A DNA stretch of 64,000 nt from Pseudenterobacter timonensis (lineage in GTDB: Bacteria; Pseudomonadota; Gammaproteobacteria; Enterobacterales; Enterobacteriaceae). Location of the stretch: NCBI RefSeq assembly GCF_900021175.1, contig NZ_FCOP01000010.1, positions 630,940-694,939 of the forward strand, in the 5' to 3' direction. Both the position numbers and the translations under genes were made by a program. The notes below the pieces were generated by a model. It ran no database searches, was not told where the DNA came from, and saw only the letters and a list, made by a program, of their open reading frames with translations. Positions 44,837-56,056 of this stretch are shown one piece after another; the first letter of the stretch is position 1; every line of letters starts with the position of its first letter.

Positions 44837-46546
44837 ATGTCTGAAGAAAAAACGGGTCAACACTATCTCGCCGCACTGCACCAGGCCTTTCCGGGCGTGG
44901 TGCTGGACGAAGGCTGGCAGACCAAAGACCAGATCACCATTACGGTAAAAGTAAACTATCTGCCGGAAGTGGTGGAGTTCCTCTATTACAAACAGGGCGG
45001 CTGGCTGTCGGTACTGTTTGGTAACGACGAGCGCCAGCTCTGCGGCAATTACGCGGTCTACTACGTGATGTCGATGGAGAAGGGGGTGAAGTGCTGGATC
45101 ACCGTGCGTGTGGAGGTCGATCCGAATAAACCGGAATACCCCTCCGTGACGCCGCGCGTGCCTGCCGCCGTCTGGGGCGAGCGCGAGGTGCGCGATATGT
45201 ACGGCCTGGTACCGGTCGGCCTGCCGGACGAGCGTCGTCTGGTGCTGCCGGACGACTGGCCGGATGAACTCTATCCGCTGCGTAAAGACAGCATGGACTA
45301 CCGTCAGCGCCCGGCGCCGACCACCGACAGCGAAACCTACGAGTTCATTAACGAACTCGGCAGCAAGAAGAACAACGTAGTGCCGATCGGCCCGCTGCAC
45401 GTCACCTCTGACGAGCCGGGCCACTTCCGCCTCTTCGTTGACGGTGAAAACATTATCGACGCCGATTACCGCCTCTTCTACGTGCACCGCGGCATGGAGA
45501 AGCTGGCGGAGACCCGCATGGGCTACAACGAAGTCACCTTCCTCTCCGATCGCGTCTGCGGCATCTGCGGCTTTGCCCACAGCACCGCCTACACCACTTC
45601 GGTGGAGAACGGCATGGGGATAGTAGTGCCTGAGCGCGCGCAGATGATCCGCGCCATTCTGCTGGAGGTGGAGCGTCTGCACTCGCACCTGCTCAACCTG
45701 GGGCTGGCCTGCCACTTTGTCGGCTTTGACTCCGGGTTTATGCAGTTCTTCCGCGTGCGTGAGGCTTCCATGAAGATGGCTGAAATCCTCACCGGGGCGC
45801 GTAAAACCTATGGCCTGAACCTGATCGGCGGGATCCGCCGCGACCTGCTGAAAGATGACATGATCCAGACCCGCCAGCTGGCCCAGCAGATGCGCCGCGA
45901 CGTTCAGGAGCTGGTGGATATGCTGCTCAGCACGCCGAACATCGAGCAGCGCACCGTCGGGATCGGCCGTCTCGATCCGGAGATTGCCCGCGACTTCAGC
46001 AACGTCGGCCCGATGGTGCGCGCCAGCGGCCACGCCCGCGACACCCGCGCCGATCACCCGTTCGTTGGTTATGGCCTGCTGCCGATGGAGGTACACAGCG
46101 AGCAGGGCTGCGACGTTATCTCTCGCCTGAAGGTACGCATCAACGAGGTATTCACCGCGCTCAATATGATCGACTTCGGTCTGGACAACCTGCCGGGCGG
46201 TCCGCTGATGGTGGAAGGCTTTACCTACATTCCTGGCCGTTTTGCCCTCGGCTTTGCCGAAGCGCCGCGCGGGGATGATATCCACTGGAGCATGACCGGC
46301 GACAACCAGAAGCTCTACCGCTGGCGTTGCCGTGCGGCGACCTACGCCAACTGGCCAACCCTGCGCTACATGCTACGCGGTAACACCGTCTCTGACGCGC
46401 CGCTGATCATCGGCAGCCTCGACCCCTGCTACTCCTGCACCGACCGCATGACGGTGGTGGACGTGCGTAAGAAAAAGAGCCAGGTGGTGCCGTACAAAGA
46501 GCTGGAGCGCTACAGCATAGAGCGCAAGAACTCGCCGCTGAAGTAA
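44837..46546 (+). CDS. hycE: hydrogenase 3 large subunit HycE (precursor)
   Basis: NiFe catalytic subunit of formate hydrogenlyase. It is 569 aa, as in E. coli. The N-terminal third is NuoC-like and the rest NuoD-like. Nickel ligands are Cys241 and Cys244 (RVCGICGFAHS) and Cys531 and Cys534 (DPCYSCTDR). The protein continues 32 residues past Arg537 (MTVVDVRKKKS ... RKNSPLK), the tail that HycI removes after nickel insertion. A GC-rich repeat separates it from hycF. Confidence 0.98.
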   Translation: MSEEKTGQHYLAALHQAFPGVVLDEGWQTKDQITITVKVNYLPEVVEFLYYKQGGWLSVLFGNDERQLCGNYAVYYVMSMEKGVKCWITVRVEVDPNKPEYPSVTPRVPAAVWGEREVRDMYGLVPVGLPDERRLVLPDDWPDELYPLRKDSMDYRQRPAPTTDSETYEFINELGSKKNNVVPIGPLHVTSDEPGHFRLFVDGENIIDADYRLFYVHRGMEKLAETRMGYNEVTFLSDRVCGICGFAHSTAYTTSVENGMGIVVPERAQMIRAILLEVERLHSHLLNLGLACHFVGFDSGFMQFFRVREASMKMAEILTGARKTYGLNLIGGIRRDLLKDDMIQTRQLAQQMRRDVQELVDMLLSTPNIEQRTVGIGRLDPEIARDFSNVGPMVRASGHARDTRADHPFVGYGLLPMEVHSEQGCDVISRLKVRINEVFTALNMIDFGLDNLPGGPLMVEGFTYIPGRFALGFAEAPRGDDIHWSMTGDNQKLYRWRCRAATYANWPTLRYMLRGNTVSDAPLIIGSLDPCYSCTDRMTVVDVRKKKSQVVPYKELERYSIERKNSPLK

Positions 46547-46558
46547 TTGAGATCGTTT

Positions 46559-46626
46559 CACCCTGACCCTCTCCCCAAAGGGGATGTTCACCCTCTCCCC
46601 TTTGGGGAGAGGGCCGGGGTGAGGGG
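46559..46626. repeat. GC-rich inverted repeat element, copy 2, inside the hyc operon
   Basis: CACCCTGACCCTCTCCCC ... GGGGAGAGGGCCGGGGTGAGGGG, 68 bp, filling most of the 95-bp hycE-hycF gap. Same ends as the copies at 30059 and 48798. A nested CTCTCCCCTTTGGGGAGAG hairpin would form in the transcript. Confidence 0.8.
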
Positions 46627-46641
46627 ACGAATGGAGCAAGC

Positions 46642-47184
46642 ATGTTTACCTTTATTAAAAAAGTGATCAAAACCGGCACCCAGACCAGCAGCTATCCGCT
46701 GGAGCCGATGCCGGTAGATAAGAATTTCCGCGGCAAGCCGGAGCACAACCCGCAGCAGTGCATCGGCTGCGCGGCCTGCGTCAACGCCTGCCCGTCGAAC
46801 GCCCTGACGGTGGAGACCGATCTGGCGACCGGCGCGCTCGCCTGGCAGTTCAATCTCGGACGCTGCATCTTCTGCGGTCGCTGCGAAGAGGTCTGCCCGA
46901 CGGCGGCGATAAAGCTTTCTCAGGAGTACGAGCTGGCGGTCTGGAAAAAAGAGGATTTCCTGCAACAGTCCCGCTTTGCGCTGTGCAACTGCCGCGTCTG
47001 CAACCGGCCTTTCGCGGTGCAAAAAGAGATTGATTACGCTATTGCCCTGCTGAAACACAACGGCGACCGGCGCGCGGAGCTGCACCGGGAGAGCTTTGAA
47101 ACCTGCCCGGACTGTAAGCGCCAGAAGTGTCTGTTGCCCTCTGAGCGCATCGATTTAACCCGTCATATGAGAGAGGCGAGCTGA
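46642..47184 (+). CDS. hycF: formate hydrogenlyase Fe-S subunit HycF
   Basis: NuoI-like ferredoxin subunit. It is 180 aa, with two [4Fe-4S] motifs ([24 protein letters not shown]) and an additional cysteine-rich C-terminus ([24 protein letters not shown]). Overlaps hycG by one base. Confidence 0.97.
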   Translation: MFTFIKKVIKTGTQTSSYPLEPMPVDKNFRGKPEHNPQQCIGCAACVNACPSNALTVETDLATGALAWQFNLGRCIFCGRCEEVCPTAAIKLSQEYELAVWKKEDFLQQSRFALCNCRVCNRPFAVQKEIDYAIALLKHNGDRRAELHRESFETCPDCKRQKCLLPSERIDLTRHMREAS

Positions 47185-47951
47185 TGACCCAACTACTCGG
47201 CCCACGCGATGAAAATGGCATTCCGGTGCCGCTGACGGTGGAGGAGTCCATCGCCAGAATGAAAGAGTCGCTGCTTAAAAAAATCAAACGCTCGGCCTAC
47301 GTCTACCGCGTGGACTGCGGCGGCTGTAACGGCTGCGAAATCGAAATCTTCGCGACCCTCTCTCCGCTCTTTGACGCCGAACGTTTCGGCATCAAGGTGG
47401 TACCGTCGCCGCGCCATGCGGATATTCTGCTGTTTACCGGAGCGGTCACCCGCGCCATGCGCTCCCCGGCGCTGCGCGCGTGGCAGTCGGCGCCCGACCC
47501 GAAAATCTGCATCTCCTACGGCGCCTGCGGCAACAGCGGCGGTATCTTCCACGATCTCTACTGCGTCTGGGGCGGCACCGACAAGATTGTGCCGGTCGAT
47601 GTCTATATTCCCGGCTGCCCGCCGACGCCTGCCGCCACGCTCTACGGCTTTGCCATGGCGCTCGGCCTGCTGGAGCAGAAGATCCACGCCCGCGCGCCGG
47701 GCGAGCTGGATAACCAGCCAGCGGAGATCCTCCATCCCGATATGGTGCAGCCGCTGCGCGTGAAGGTGGATCGCGCGGCGCGCAGGCTGGCGGGCTACCG
47801 CTATGGCCGCCAGATCGCCGACGACTATATGCAGCATCTGAACCAGGGCGCGGCGCATGTGCAGCAGTGGCTGGAGAGCGAAAGCGATCCGCGCCTGACG
47901 GAGATCGTCACGCAGCTTAACCACGTTGTAGAAGAGGCACGTTTTCGATGA
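47184..47951 (+). CDS. hycG: hydrogenase 3 small subunit HycG
   Basis: NuoB-like small subunit carrying the cluster next to the NiFe site. It is 255 aa. Cysteines are in [31 protein letters not shown] and [14 protein letters not shown]. Overlaps hycH by 4 bases. Confidence 0.97.
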   Translation: MTQLLGPRDENGIPVPLTVEESIARMKESLLKKIKRSAYVYRVDCGGCNGCEIEIFATLSPLFDAERFGIKVVPSPRHADILLFTGAVTRAMRSPALRAWQSAPDPKICISYGACGNSGGIFHDLYCVWGGTDKIVPVDVYIPGCPPTPAATLYGFAMALGLLEQKIHARAPGELDNQPAEILHPDMVQPLRVKVDRAARRLAGYRYGRQIADDYMQHLNQGAAHVQQWLESESDPRLTEIVTQLNHVVEEARFR

Positions 47952-48358
47952 GTGAGCAGGTGGTGTTCAGTCAACTGAGCCGTAAATTTATTGATGAGAA
48001 CGATGCCACGCCCGCTGAGGCGCAGCAGGTTGTCTATTACAGCCTGGCGATTGGCCACCACCTCGGGGTCATCGACTGCCTCGAAGCGGCGCTGACCTGC
48101 CCGTGGGAGGCGTATCTGGCGTGGATTGCCACGCTGGAAGAGGGCAGTGCGGCACGGCGAAAAATGGAGGGCGTACCGAAGTATGGCGAGATCGTTATCG
48201 ATGCTAACCATGTATCGCTGCTCGCCAATGCGTTCGACGCGGCGCTTTGCAGGCAAACCCCCGAGCAGCAGGCGTGGAGCAAAACGTTGCTCAGCATGCT
48301 GCACGATATCCACCAGGAGAGTGCCATCTACCTGATGGTGAGGAGATTACGTGACTGA
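47948..48358 (+). CDS. hycH: formate hydrogenlyase assembly protein HycH
   Basis: 136 aa, required for maturation of hydrogenase 3 in E. coli but absent from the final complex; exact role unclear. No cofactor motif is visible. It overlaps hycI by 8 bases. Confidence 0.95.
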   Translation: MSEQVVFSQLSRKFIDENDATPAEAQQVVYYSLAIGHHLGVIDCLEAALTCPWEAYLAWIATLEEGSAARRKMEGVPKYGEIVIDANHVSLLANAFDAALCRQTPEQQAWSKTLLSMLHDIHQESAIYLMVRRLRD

Positions 48359-48836
48359 CGTTTTACTGTGTGTCGGCAATAGCATGATGGGTGATGACGG
48401 CGCCGGCCCGCTGCTGGCGGAGATGTGCGCCGCCAGCCCGCAGGGTGACTGGGTTGTTATCGACGGCGGCAGCGCACCGGAAAACGACGTGGTCGCCATC
48501 CGCGAGCTGCGTCCGGAGAGGTTGTTAATTGTTGATGCGACCGATATGGGGCTAAACCCCGGTGAGATCCGCCTGATAGACCCGGACGATATCGCCGAGA
48601 TGTTTATGATGACCACCCACAATATGCCGCTCAACTACCTTGTCGATCAGATCAAGGACGACGTGGGGGAGGTGCTCTTTTTAGGCATTCAGCCGGATAT
48701 TGTGGGCTTTTATTATCCGATGACTCCGCCGGTGAAAGCGGCGGTGGAGGAGATCTGGTCCCGGCTGGCTGGATGGGTTGGGGATGGCGGTTTTCAGCCC
48801 CTCACCCCGGCCCTCTCCCCGGAGGGGAGAGGGTGA
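48351..48836 (+). CDS. hycI: hydrogenase 3 maturation endopeptidase HycI (altered C-terminus)
   Basis: Nickel-dependent protease cutting HycE after Arg537. It is 161 aa (E. coli 156). The metal-binding acidic residues are in GNSMMGDDGAGP and VDATDMGLNPGE, and the histidine is in TTHNMPLNYL. The body is intact up to WVGDGGF, but the last codons (QPLTPALSPEGRG) and the stop come from the GC-rich repeat that begins at 48798, so the native C-terminal tail has been replaced. The core is unaffected, and activity is likely kept (inference). Confidence 0.93.
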   Translation: MTDVLLCVGNSMMGDDGAGPLLAEMCAASPQGDWVVIDGGSAPENDVVAIRELRPERLLIVDATDMGLNPGEIRLIDPDDIAEMFMMTTHNMPLNYLVDQIKDDVGEVLFLGIQPDIVGFYYPMTPPVKAAVEEIWSRLAGWVGDGGFQPLTPALSPEGRG

Positions 48837-48933
48837 AGACCTCACCGGACAGTCCCTTATCCACCTGAAAAGAGGGTGGAAACTGCACTGAACATTCCCC
48901 TCTCACCTCCGGGGAGAGGGTTAGGGTGAGGGG
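48798..48933. repeat. GC-rich inverted repeat element, copy 3, overlapping hycI
   Basis: Starts CCCCTCACCCCGGCCCTCTCCCC, ends with GGGGAGAGGGTTAGGGTGAGGGG; 136 bp with a unique centre. The left 39 bp are translated as the HycI tail. Same family as copies 1 and 2. Confidence 0.8.
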
Positions 48934-48940
48934 AACGTTC

Positions 48941-48973
48941 TGTGGGCCGGGTAAGGCGAAGCCGCCACCCGGC
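48941..48973. repeat. REP element between hycI and ascB
   Basis: TGTGGGCCGGGTAAGGCG ... CCACCCGGC, next to repeat copy 3 and 9 bp from the ascB stop. Confidence 0.85.
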
Positions 48974-48981
48974 AAAACAGG

Positions 48982-50421
<1,440 letters not shown>

Positions 50422-51867
50422 TTATGTCCGCGCCGCGCTGTAGGGGGCATTTTGCAGGGCGCGCGCTTTTTCCGCTTCGTCCTCAACCGGAATATCTTCA
50501 AAGCCTAAAATCAGCGTCAGCACAAAAGAGAGCACCACCGCCAGCCCCATCACGCCGAATACCCAGACGATGGAGATGGGGTTGGCGGGATCAAAGAACT
50601 GTACGCTGGTAAACAGACCCGGTGCCGCCATCGAGTGGCTGGCAAGCCCCGCGATCCCGGCCACCGCGCCGCAGATAAAGCCGCTGATCAGGCTGGCGAC
50701 GAGCGGACGCTTCAGGCGCACCGCCACCCCGTACAGCGCCGGTTCGGAGATGCCCGCCAAAATGGCGGAGGCGGCCGCCGCCAGCGCGGTCTGGCGCAGC
50801 TCCGGGTTTTTGGTTTTCCACGCCACCGCCAGCGACGAGCCGCCCAGCGACAGGTTCGCGCCAATCTCGGAGGGCATTACCATCCCCTCTTTGCCGGTTT
50901 CGGCGATGGTCTGGATGATAGTCGGCGTAAAGACGCGGTGCATCCCGGTCATTACCAGCAGCGGCCACAGCGCCCCCATAATGGCCACCGACAGCCAGCC
51001 GAGATAGCCGTGAATGGTATAGACCAGCGTGGAGATGGCGCTACCGATCCAGATCCCCAGCGGGCCAATCAGCAGGATGGCGAGCGGGGCGGCAATCAGC
51101 ACGATCAGCATCGGTTTAAGGAAGTTTTTGGTCACCGCTGGGGTAATGCGATCCACCCAGCGCTCGATATAGGAGAGGCACCAGGTCATTACCAGTGCCG
51201 GGATCACCGTGTAGGTATATTTCACTGCCGTCACCGGGATCATGGCGAACGTCACCTGCTCCCCCTGCGCCGCTTTCGCCATCAGCTCGATAAAGCCCGG
51301 ATGGACCAGCACCCCGGCGATGGCAATCGCCAGCGACATGTTGGTTTTGAATTTTACGGCGGCGGAGGCGGCCACCATCAGCGGCAGGAAGAAGAACGCG
51401 CCGTCGCCGATCACCGTCAGAATAGTCAGCGTGGGCGCGCCTTTCTCCAGCACGCCGGTCATCTCCAGGATCATCGCCAGCAGTTTAACCATCGATCCGC
51501 CGATGATCGCCGGGATCAGCGGCGACATGGTGCCGATCAGCGCGTCAAGGATCCCGCTGCCGATGCGTTTAAACGTCAGCTTTTGCGGCCCTTGGGGGGC
51601 AGCGGGCTGCAGCCCGGCAGGAAGCAGGCTCACCACTTCGCGGTAAGCCTGGGAAACGGTGTTGCCGATAATCACCTGGCACTGGTTTTCGCTGCGCACC
51701 ACGCCGAGTACGCCATTAAGGCGCTTGAGCGTGGCGCTATCGATCAGGCTGTCATCCTGCACCACGAAGCGCAGGCGCGTCATGCAGTGGGTAACGGCGA
51801 CAATATTCTCTTTACCGCCGAGCGCGCTTATGACCTCTTTTGCCAGCGCTGCGTAGTTTTTGGCCAT
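50422..51867 (-). CDS. ascF: PTS beta-glucoside transporter subunit IIBC AscF
   Basis: Imports and phosphorylates beta-glucosides. From ATG 51867 (MAKNYAALAKEVISALGG) it is 481 aa (E. coli 485). The IIB domain has phosphorylation site Cys28 (VTHCMTRLRF); the IIC domain has about ten helices (PLIPAIIGGSMVKLLAMI, GISEPALYGVAVRLKRPL). There is no IIA domain, so EIIA-Glc must supply phosphate (inference). An upstream in-frame extension would cross the operator and is rejected. Confidence 0.96.
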   Translation of the reverse strand: MAKNYAALAKEVISALGGKENIVAVTHCMTRLRFVVQDDSLIDSATLKRLNGVLGVVRSENQCQVIIGNTVSQAYREVVSLLPAGLQPAAPQGPQKLTFKRIGSGILDALIGTMSPLIPAIIGGSMVKLLAMILEMTGVLEKGAPTLTILTVIGDGAFFFLPLMVAASAAVKFKTNMSLAIAIAGVLVHPGFIELMAKAAQGEQVTFAMIPVTAVKYTYTVIPALVMTWCLSYIERWVDRITPAVTKNFLKPMLIVLIAAPLAILLIGPLGIWIGSAISTLVYTIHGYLGWLSVAIMGALWPLLVMTGMHRVFTPTIIQTIAETGKEGMVMPSEIGANLSLGGSSLAVAWKTKNPELRQTALAAAASAILAGISEPALYGVAVRLKRPLVASLISGFICGAVAGIAGLASHSMAAPGLFTSVQFFDPANPISIVWVFGVMGLAVVLSFVLTLILGFEDIPVEDEAEKARALQNAPYSAART

Positions 51868-51904
51868 CGGATCTGTTCCTGTTTTTGTTGTAGGGGACGG
51901 ATAG

Positions 51905-51916
51905 GAAACCGGTTTC
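51905..51916. promoter_or_regulatory. AscG operator
   Basis: GAAACCGGTTTC, a perfect 12-bp palindrome of LacI-family type, 38 bp before ascF. E. coli AscG binds TGAAACCGGTTTCA in the same place. Confidence 0.8.
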
Positions 51917-51977
51917 ACAAAAGCATGATGAGTTTCCTTGCGCTAAACAAGAGTGCTTTTTGTACATTTTTTCGATT

Positions 51978-51993
51978 CGTGATGCAGATCACC
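51978..51993. promoter_or_regulatory. CRP-type site in the ascF-ascG intergenic region
   Basis: CGTGA-TGCAGA-TCACC matches TGTGA-N6-TCACA at the inner GTGA/TCAC, fully palindromic across GTGATGCAGATCAC. It lies about 110 bp from ascF and 90 bp from ascG. Confidence 0.65.
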
Positions 51994-52082
51994 AGGCGTG
52001 AGGAAAAGCGTGAACGGGACGCTGCGACATTTCTGCGAGGGTGCAGTACACTGCGCCAGAGCGGTTCTGGAGGAATAAAAAA

Positions 52083-53096
52083 ATGACCACGATGCTGGAA
52101 GTGGCGAAGCGGGCAGGGGTTTCGAAGGCGACGGTTTCCCGGGTGCTTTCGGGCAATGGCTACGTGAGCCAGGAGACCAAAGATCGCGTATTTCAGGCCA
52201 TCGCGGAGAGCGGCTACCGCCCCAATCTGCTGGCGCGCAATCTGGCGACAAAACGTACCCAGACCCTCGGGCTGGTGGTGACTAACACCCTCTATCACGG
52301 CGTCTATTTTAGCGAGCTGCTGTTTAACGCCGCGCGCATGACCGAAGAGAAGGGGCGTCAGCTGATTCTCGCGGACGGCAAACACAGCGCAGAAGAGGAG
52401 CGGGAAGCGATCCAGTATCTGCTGGATATGCGCTGCGACGCGATCATCATCTATCCCCGTTTTTTAAGCGTGGAGGAGATGGATGAGATTATCGACCGGC
52501 ACGAGCAGCCGATCGTGGTGCTTAACCGCCGCCTGCGCCGCAACGCCAGCCACAGCGTCTGGTCCGATCATAAGGCGTCAAGCCAGGCGGCCGTCAGCCG
52601 TTTGATTGAGATGGGCCACCGGGAGATCGCCTTTATCACCGGTTCGCTCGATTCGCCCACCGGCGGCGAGCGGCTTTCCGGCTATCGGGCCGCCCTCGCG
52701 CAACATAATATTCCCCTGCGCGATGAGTTCGTGGTGGAAGGGCGCTGGACGCCCGCCAGCGGCGCGGCGGCAGTCTCGACGTTACTGACGCGGCAGGTCA
52801 CCTTCAGCGCGCTGGTCGCCAGTAATGACGATATGGCGATAGGGGCGATCAAACAACTTCACGAGAGCAACATCGCCGCGCCGCAGGCGGTGTCGGTGAT
52901 CGGCTTTGACGATGTCGCCATCGCCCCGTTTATTGTTCCCTCGCTCTCCAGCGTGCGCATTCCGGTGACGGAGATGATCCAGGAGACCATCAGCCGCCTC
53001 ATTTTTATGCTCGACGGCGGCGATTTTACCTTCCGGCAAAGCTTCCCCGGTGAGCTTATTCTGCGCGGCTCGGTCGTCCCTGGCCCTTACGCCTGA
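52083..53096 (+). CDS. ascG: asc operon repressor AscG (LacI family)
   Basis: 337 aa. N-terminal HTH MLEVAKRAGVSKATVSRVLSGNGYVSQETKDRV, then a periplasmic-binding-protein-like effector domain (VVTNTLYHGVYFSELL, VSVIGFDDVAIAPF). The start is ATG 52083 after GGAGGAATAAAA; a longer frame from 52041 is not needed. It is divergent from ascFB. In E. coli ascG is often disrupted; here it is intact. Confidence 0.96.
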   Translation: MTTMLEVAKRAGVSKATVSRVLSGNGYVSQETKDRVFQAIAESGYRPNLLARNLATKRTQTLGLVVTNTLYHGVYFSELLFNAARMTEEKGRQLILADGKHSAEEEREAIQYLLDMRCDAIIIYPRFLSVEEMDEIIDRHEQPIVVLNRRLRRNASHSVWSDHKASSQAAVSRLIEMGHREIAFITGSLDSPTGGERLSGYRAALAQHNIPLRDEFVVEGRWTPASGAAAVSTLLTRQVTFSALVASNDDMAIGAIKQLHESNIAAPQAVSVIGFDDVAIAPFIVPSLSSVRIPVTEMIQETISRLIFMLDGGDFTFRQSFPGELILRGSVVPGPYA

Positions 53097-53179
53097 CGTC
53101 GACACCTGTCATCGTCACTTCTGACGATGACAGAGGCGATAGCCTTATAAAATCAATATAAAACAGTAAGATGTAAAAC

Positions 53180-53195
53180 TGGCACGGTTTGTGAA
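53180..53195 (+). promoter_or_regulatory. sigma-54 promoter of hydN-hypF
   Basis: TGGCACGGTTTGTGAA: a perfect -24 box but a degraded -12 box (GTGAA for TTGCW), 35 bp before hydN. E. coli hydN-hypF is FhlA/sigma-54 dependent. Confidence 0.7.
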
Positions 53196-53229
53196 TGCTT
53201 CGGCGCACCTGATTATGCTGGAGAAGCAG

Positions 53230-53775
53230 ATGAACCGTTTTATTATGGCGGATGCCAGTAAATGTATTGGCTGCCGTACCTGCGAAGTCGCTTGTGTGGT
53301 ATCGCACCAGGCGCAGCAGGATTGCGCCTCTCTTACCCCCGATACCTTCCTGCCGCGCATTCACGTGATCAAAGGGGTGGATATCTCCACCGCCGCGATC
53401 TGTCGCCAGTGTGAAGATGCCCCCTGCGCCCGCGTCTGCCCGAACGGCGCCATCAGCCGTGACAAAGGCTTTGTTCACGTTATGCAGGAGCGCTGCATTG
53501 GCTGTAAAACCTGCGTGGTCGCCTGTCCGTATGGCGCCATGGAGGTGGTGGTAAGGCCAGTGGTGCGCAACAGCGGCGCGGGTCTGAGCGTGCGCGCCGA
53601 TAAAGCCGAAGCGAACAAATGCGATCTCTGTCATCACCGCGCCGCAGGTCCGGCCTGCATCGAGGCGTGCCCCACCCACGCGCTGGTCTGCATCGATCGC
53701 GACAGGCTGGAGCAGATGAGCGCTGAAAAGCGCCGCCGCGCCGCGTTCGACACCTCCGCCTCCCTGCTCTCCTGA
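53230..53775 (+). CDS. hydN: electron transport Fe-S protein HydN
   Basis: HycB-like four-cluster ferredoxin thought to aid electron transfer from formate dehydrogenase H. From ATG 53230 ([19 protein letters not shown]) it is 181 aa (E. coli 175). Four cysteine motifs: [37 protein letters not shown] and [19 protein letters not shown] longer frame opening in the promoter is rejected. Confidence 0.95.
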   Translation: MNRFIMADASKCIGCRTCEVACVVSHQAQQDCASLTPDTFLPRIHVIKGVDISTAAICRQCEDAPCARVCPNGAISRDKGFVHVMQERCIGCKTCVVACPYGAMEVVVRPVVRNSGAGLSVRADKAEANKCDLCHHRAAGPACIEACPTHALVCIDRDRLEQMSAEKRRRAAFDTSASLLS

Positions 53776-53782
53776 GGCGATA

Positions 53783-56055
53783 ATGGGTAACGGTGGCGTA
53801 CAAATCCGGGTACGGGGCAAAGTGCAGGGGGTCGGTTTTCGCCCCTTCGTCTGGCAGCTGGCTCACCAGCTCCAGCTGCGCGGCGACGTCTGTAACGACG
53901 GCGCGGGGGTGCTGGTGCGCCTGACGGGGGAGGCGCAGGCGTTCACCGACGCGCTGTTGCGCCACTGCCCGCCGCTGGCGAGAATCGACGAGGTACAGAC
54001 GCACCCTTTTGAATGGGCGCAGCCACCGGCTGACTTCACCATTCGCCAAAGCGCGGGCGGAACGATGGCGACGCAGATTGTGCCGGATGCCGCCACCTGT
54101 CCCGCCTGCCTGGCGGAGATGCGCGATCCGCAGGAGCGCCGTTACCGTTACCCCTTTATCAACTGCACCCACTGCGGCCCGCGTTTTACCATTATTCGCG
54201 CCATGCCCTACGATCGTCCGGCCACCTCGATGGCCGGTTTTCCCCTCTGCGCCCCCTGCGAGGCGGAGTACCGCAACCCGGCGGATCGCCGCTTCCACGC
54301 CCAGCCGGTGGCCTGTCCGGCTTGCGGGCCGCAGCTTTCATGGTATACGCCGGAAAATCATGCCACCCGGGAGCAGGCGCTGGCGGCGGCGGTAAGCGTG
54401 CTGAAAGAGGGCGGTATCGTCGCGGTAAAAGGGCTGGGCGGCTTTCATCTGGCCTGCGACGCGCAAAACCCGCAGACGGTGGCGCGCCTGCGCGCCCGCA
54501 AGCAGCGCCCCGCGAAACCGCTGGCGGTAATGCTCCCGGACGATAGCGGCCTGCCGCAGGCGGCCCGCGAGCGGCTAAGCTCGGCGGCGGCCCGCAGGCG
54601 GCCCGCGAGCGGCTAAGCTCGGCGGCGGCGCCCATCGTGCTGGTGGCCAAACGCCACCTGCCGCCGCTGGCGGAAGGGATCGCGCCGGGACTTAATGCGG
54701 CGGGCGTTATGCTGCCTGCCAGCCCGCTTCAGCATCTCCTGAGCCAGGACTGCGGGCGTCCGCTGGTGATGACCTCCGGCAACCTCAGCGGCAGGCCTCC
54801 CGCGCTTGATAACAACCAGGCGCGGGAGGATCTACGGGAGATTGCCGACGGTTTTTTGCTGCACGACCGCGACATCCTTCAGCGGATGGACGACTCGGTG
54901 GTGGACGAAGAGGGGGCGATGCTGCGCCGGGCACGCGGCTATGTACCGGACTCGCTTCCGCTTCCGGCGGGCTTCCACGACGTGGAGCCAATGCTCTGCC
55001 TGGGGGCGGAGATGAAAAATACCTTCTGTCTGGTGCGTGGCGACGGAGCGGTGGTGAGCCAGCACTTCGGCGATCTCAGCGACGACGGCGTGGAGCGGCA
55101 GTGGCGCGAGGCGCTGGCGATGATGCAGCAGATCTACAACTTCCGGGCGCAGCGGGTGGTGTGCGACGCCCATCCGGGCTACCGGTCGGCGCAGTGGGCC
55201 GACGCGCTGGGGCTGCCCAAAGAGACGGTCCTGCACCATCATGCCCACGCTGCCGCCTGCATGGCTGAAAACGGCTGGCCGCTGGAGGGCGGTGACCTTA
55301 TCGCCCTTACGCTGGACGGTATCGGCATGGGCGAAGCAGGGGCGCTGTGGGGCGGCGAGTGCCTGCGGGTGAACTATCGCGAATGCGAGCACCTGGGCGG
55401 GCTGCCCGCGGTGGCGCTTCCCGGCGGCGATCTGGCGGCGGTGCAGCCGTGGCGCAACCTGCTGGCCCACTGCCTGGCCTTTGTTCCCGACTGGCTCTCC
55501 CGCCCGGAAACGCATCAGGTGCAACAGCAAAACTGGCCGCTGCTGGCGGCGGCCATCGGTCGCGGGATTAACGCGCCGCGCGCCTCCTCCTGCGGACGGC
55601 TTTTCGATGCGGTGGCCTGCGCGCTGGGCATTGCGCCGCAGGTGCAGAGCTACGAAGGGGAGGCCGCCTGCCTGCTGGAGGCGCTGGCCGCGCGCTGCGC
55701 AGGGGTGGAACACCCCGTCACGCTGCCTCTGGTTGAAGGCGTGCCGGACATGGCGGCCTTCTGGCGCGGCTGGCTCGACTGGCAGGCAGCGCCGCAGGAG
55801 CGGGCGTGGGCTTTTCATGACGCCCTGGCGAAGGGGCTGGCGGCGCTGATGCGCCATCACGCCCGCCGGCTCAACCTTTCGACCCTCTGCTTTAGCGGCG
55901 GGGTGCTGCATAACCGCCTGCTGCGCGCGCGCCTGCGGGCTGCGCTCTCCGATTTTACGCTTCTTTTTCCCTCTCGCCTGCCTGCAGGCGACGGAGCGAT
56001 CTCTTTCGGGCAGGCGGTGGTCGCCGCCGCCCGTTTATCTTCACAAAGGATTTAA
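53783..56055 (+). pseudogene. hypF: hydrogenase maturation carbamoyltransferase HypF, frameshifted by a 38-bp tandem duplication
   Basis: HypF makes carbamoyl-AMP from carbamoyl phosphate and loads HypE for cyanide synthesis. Reading starts at ATG 53783. The acylphosphatase domain ([19 protein letters not shown]) and two zinc fingers ([33 protein letters not shown]) are followed by the start of the YrdC-like domain, then the frame ends at TAA 54614. The remainder (Yrd[12 protein letters not shown]; Kae1-like domain, [33 protein letters not shown]) lies in another frame from about 54630 to 56055. Removing one 38-bp copy at 54554-54629 restores a continuous 744-aa protein (E. coli 750). It could be a true mutation, a reversible duplication or an assembly error. 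Confidence 0.93.
54554..54629 (+). repeat. exact 38-bp tandem duplication within hypF
   Basis: Two identical adjacent 38-bp copies (54554-54591 and 54592-54629), each beginning CCGCAGGCGGCCCGCGAGCG. 38 is not a multiple of 3, which explains the frameshift. Confidence 0.95.
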
Positions 56056-56056
56056 T

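Noticed and set aside
50635-52086. A 483-codon plus-strand frame opposite ascF
   Set aside because: Shadow of ascF that runs through the ascF-ascG operator region; His/Gln/Arg-rich and no family.
53783-54616. Two separate genes for the HypF N- and C-terminal parts
   Set aside because: The break falls inside a domain, and one exact 38-bp duplication accounts for it fully.
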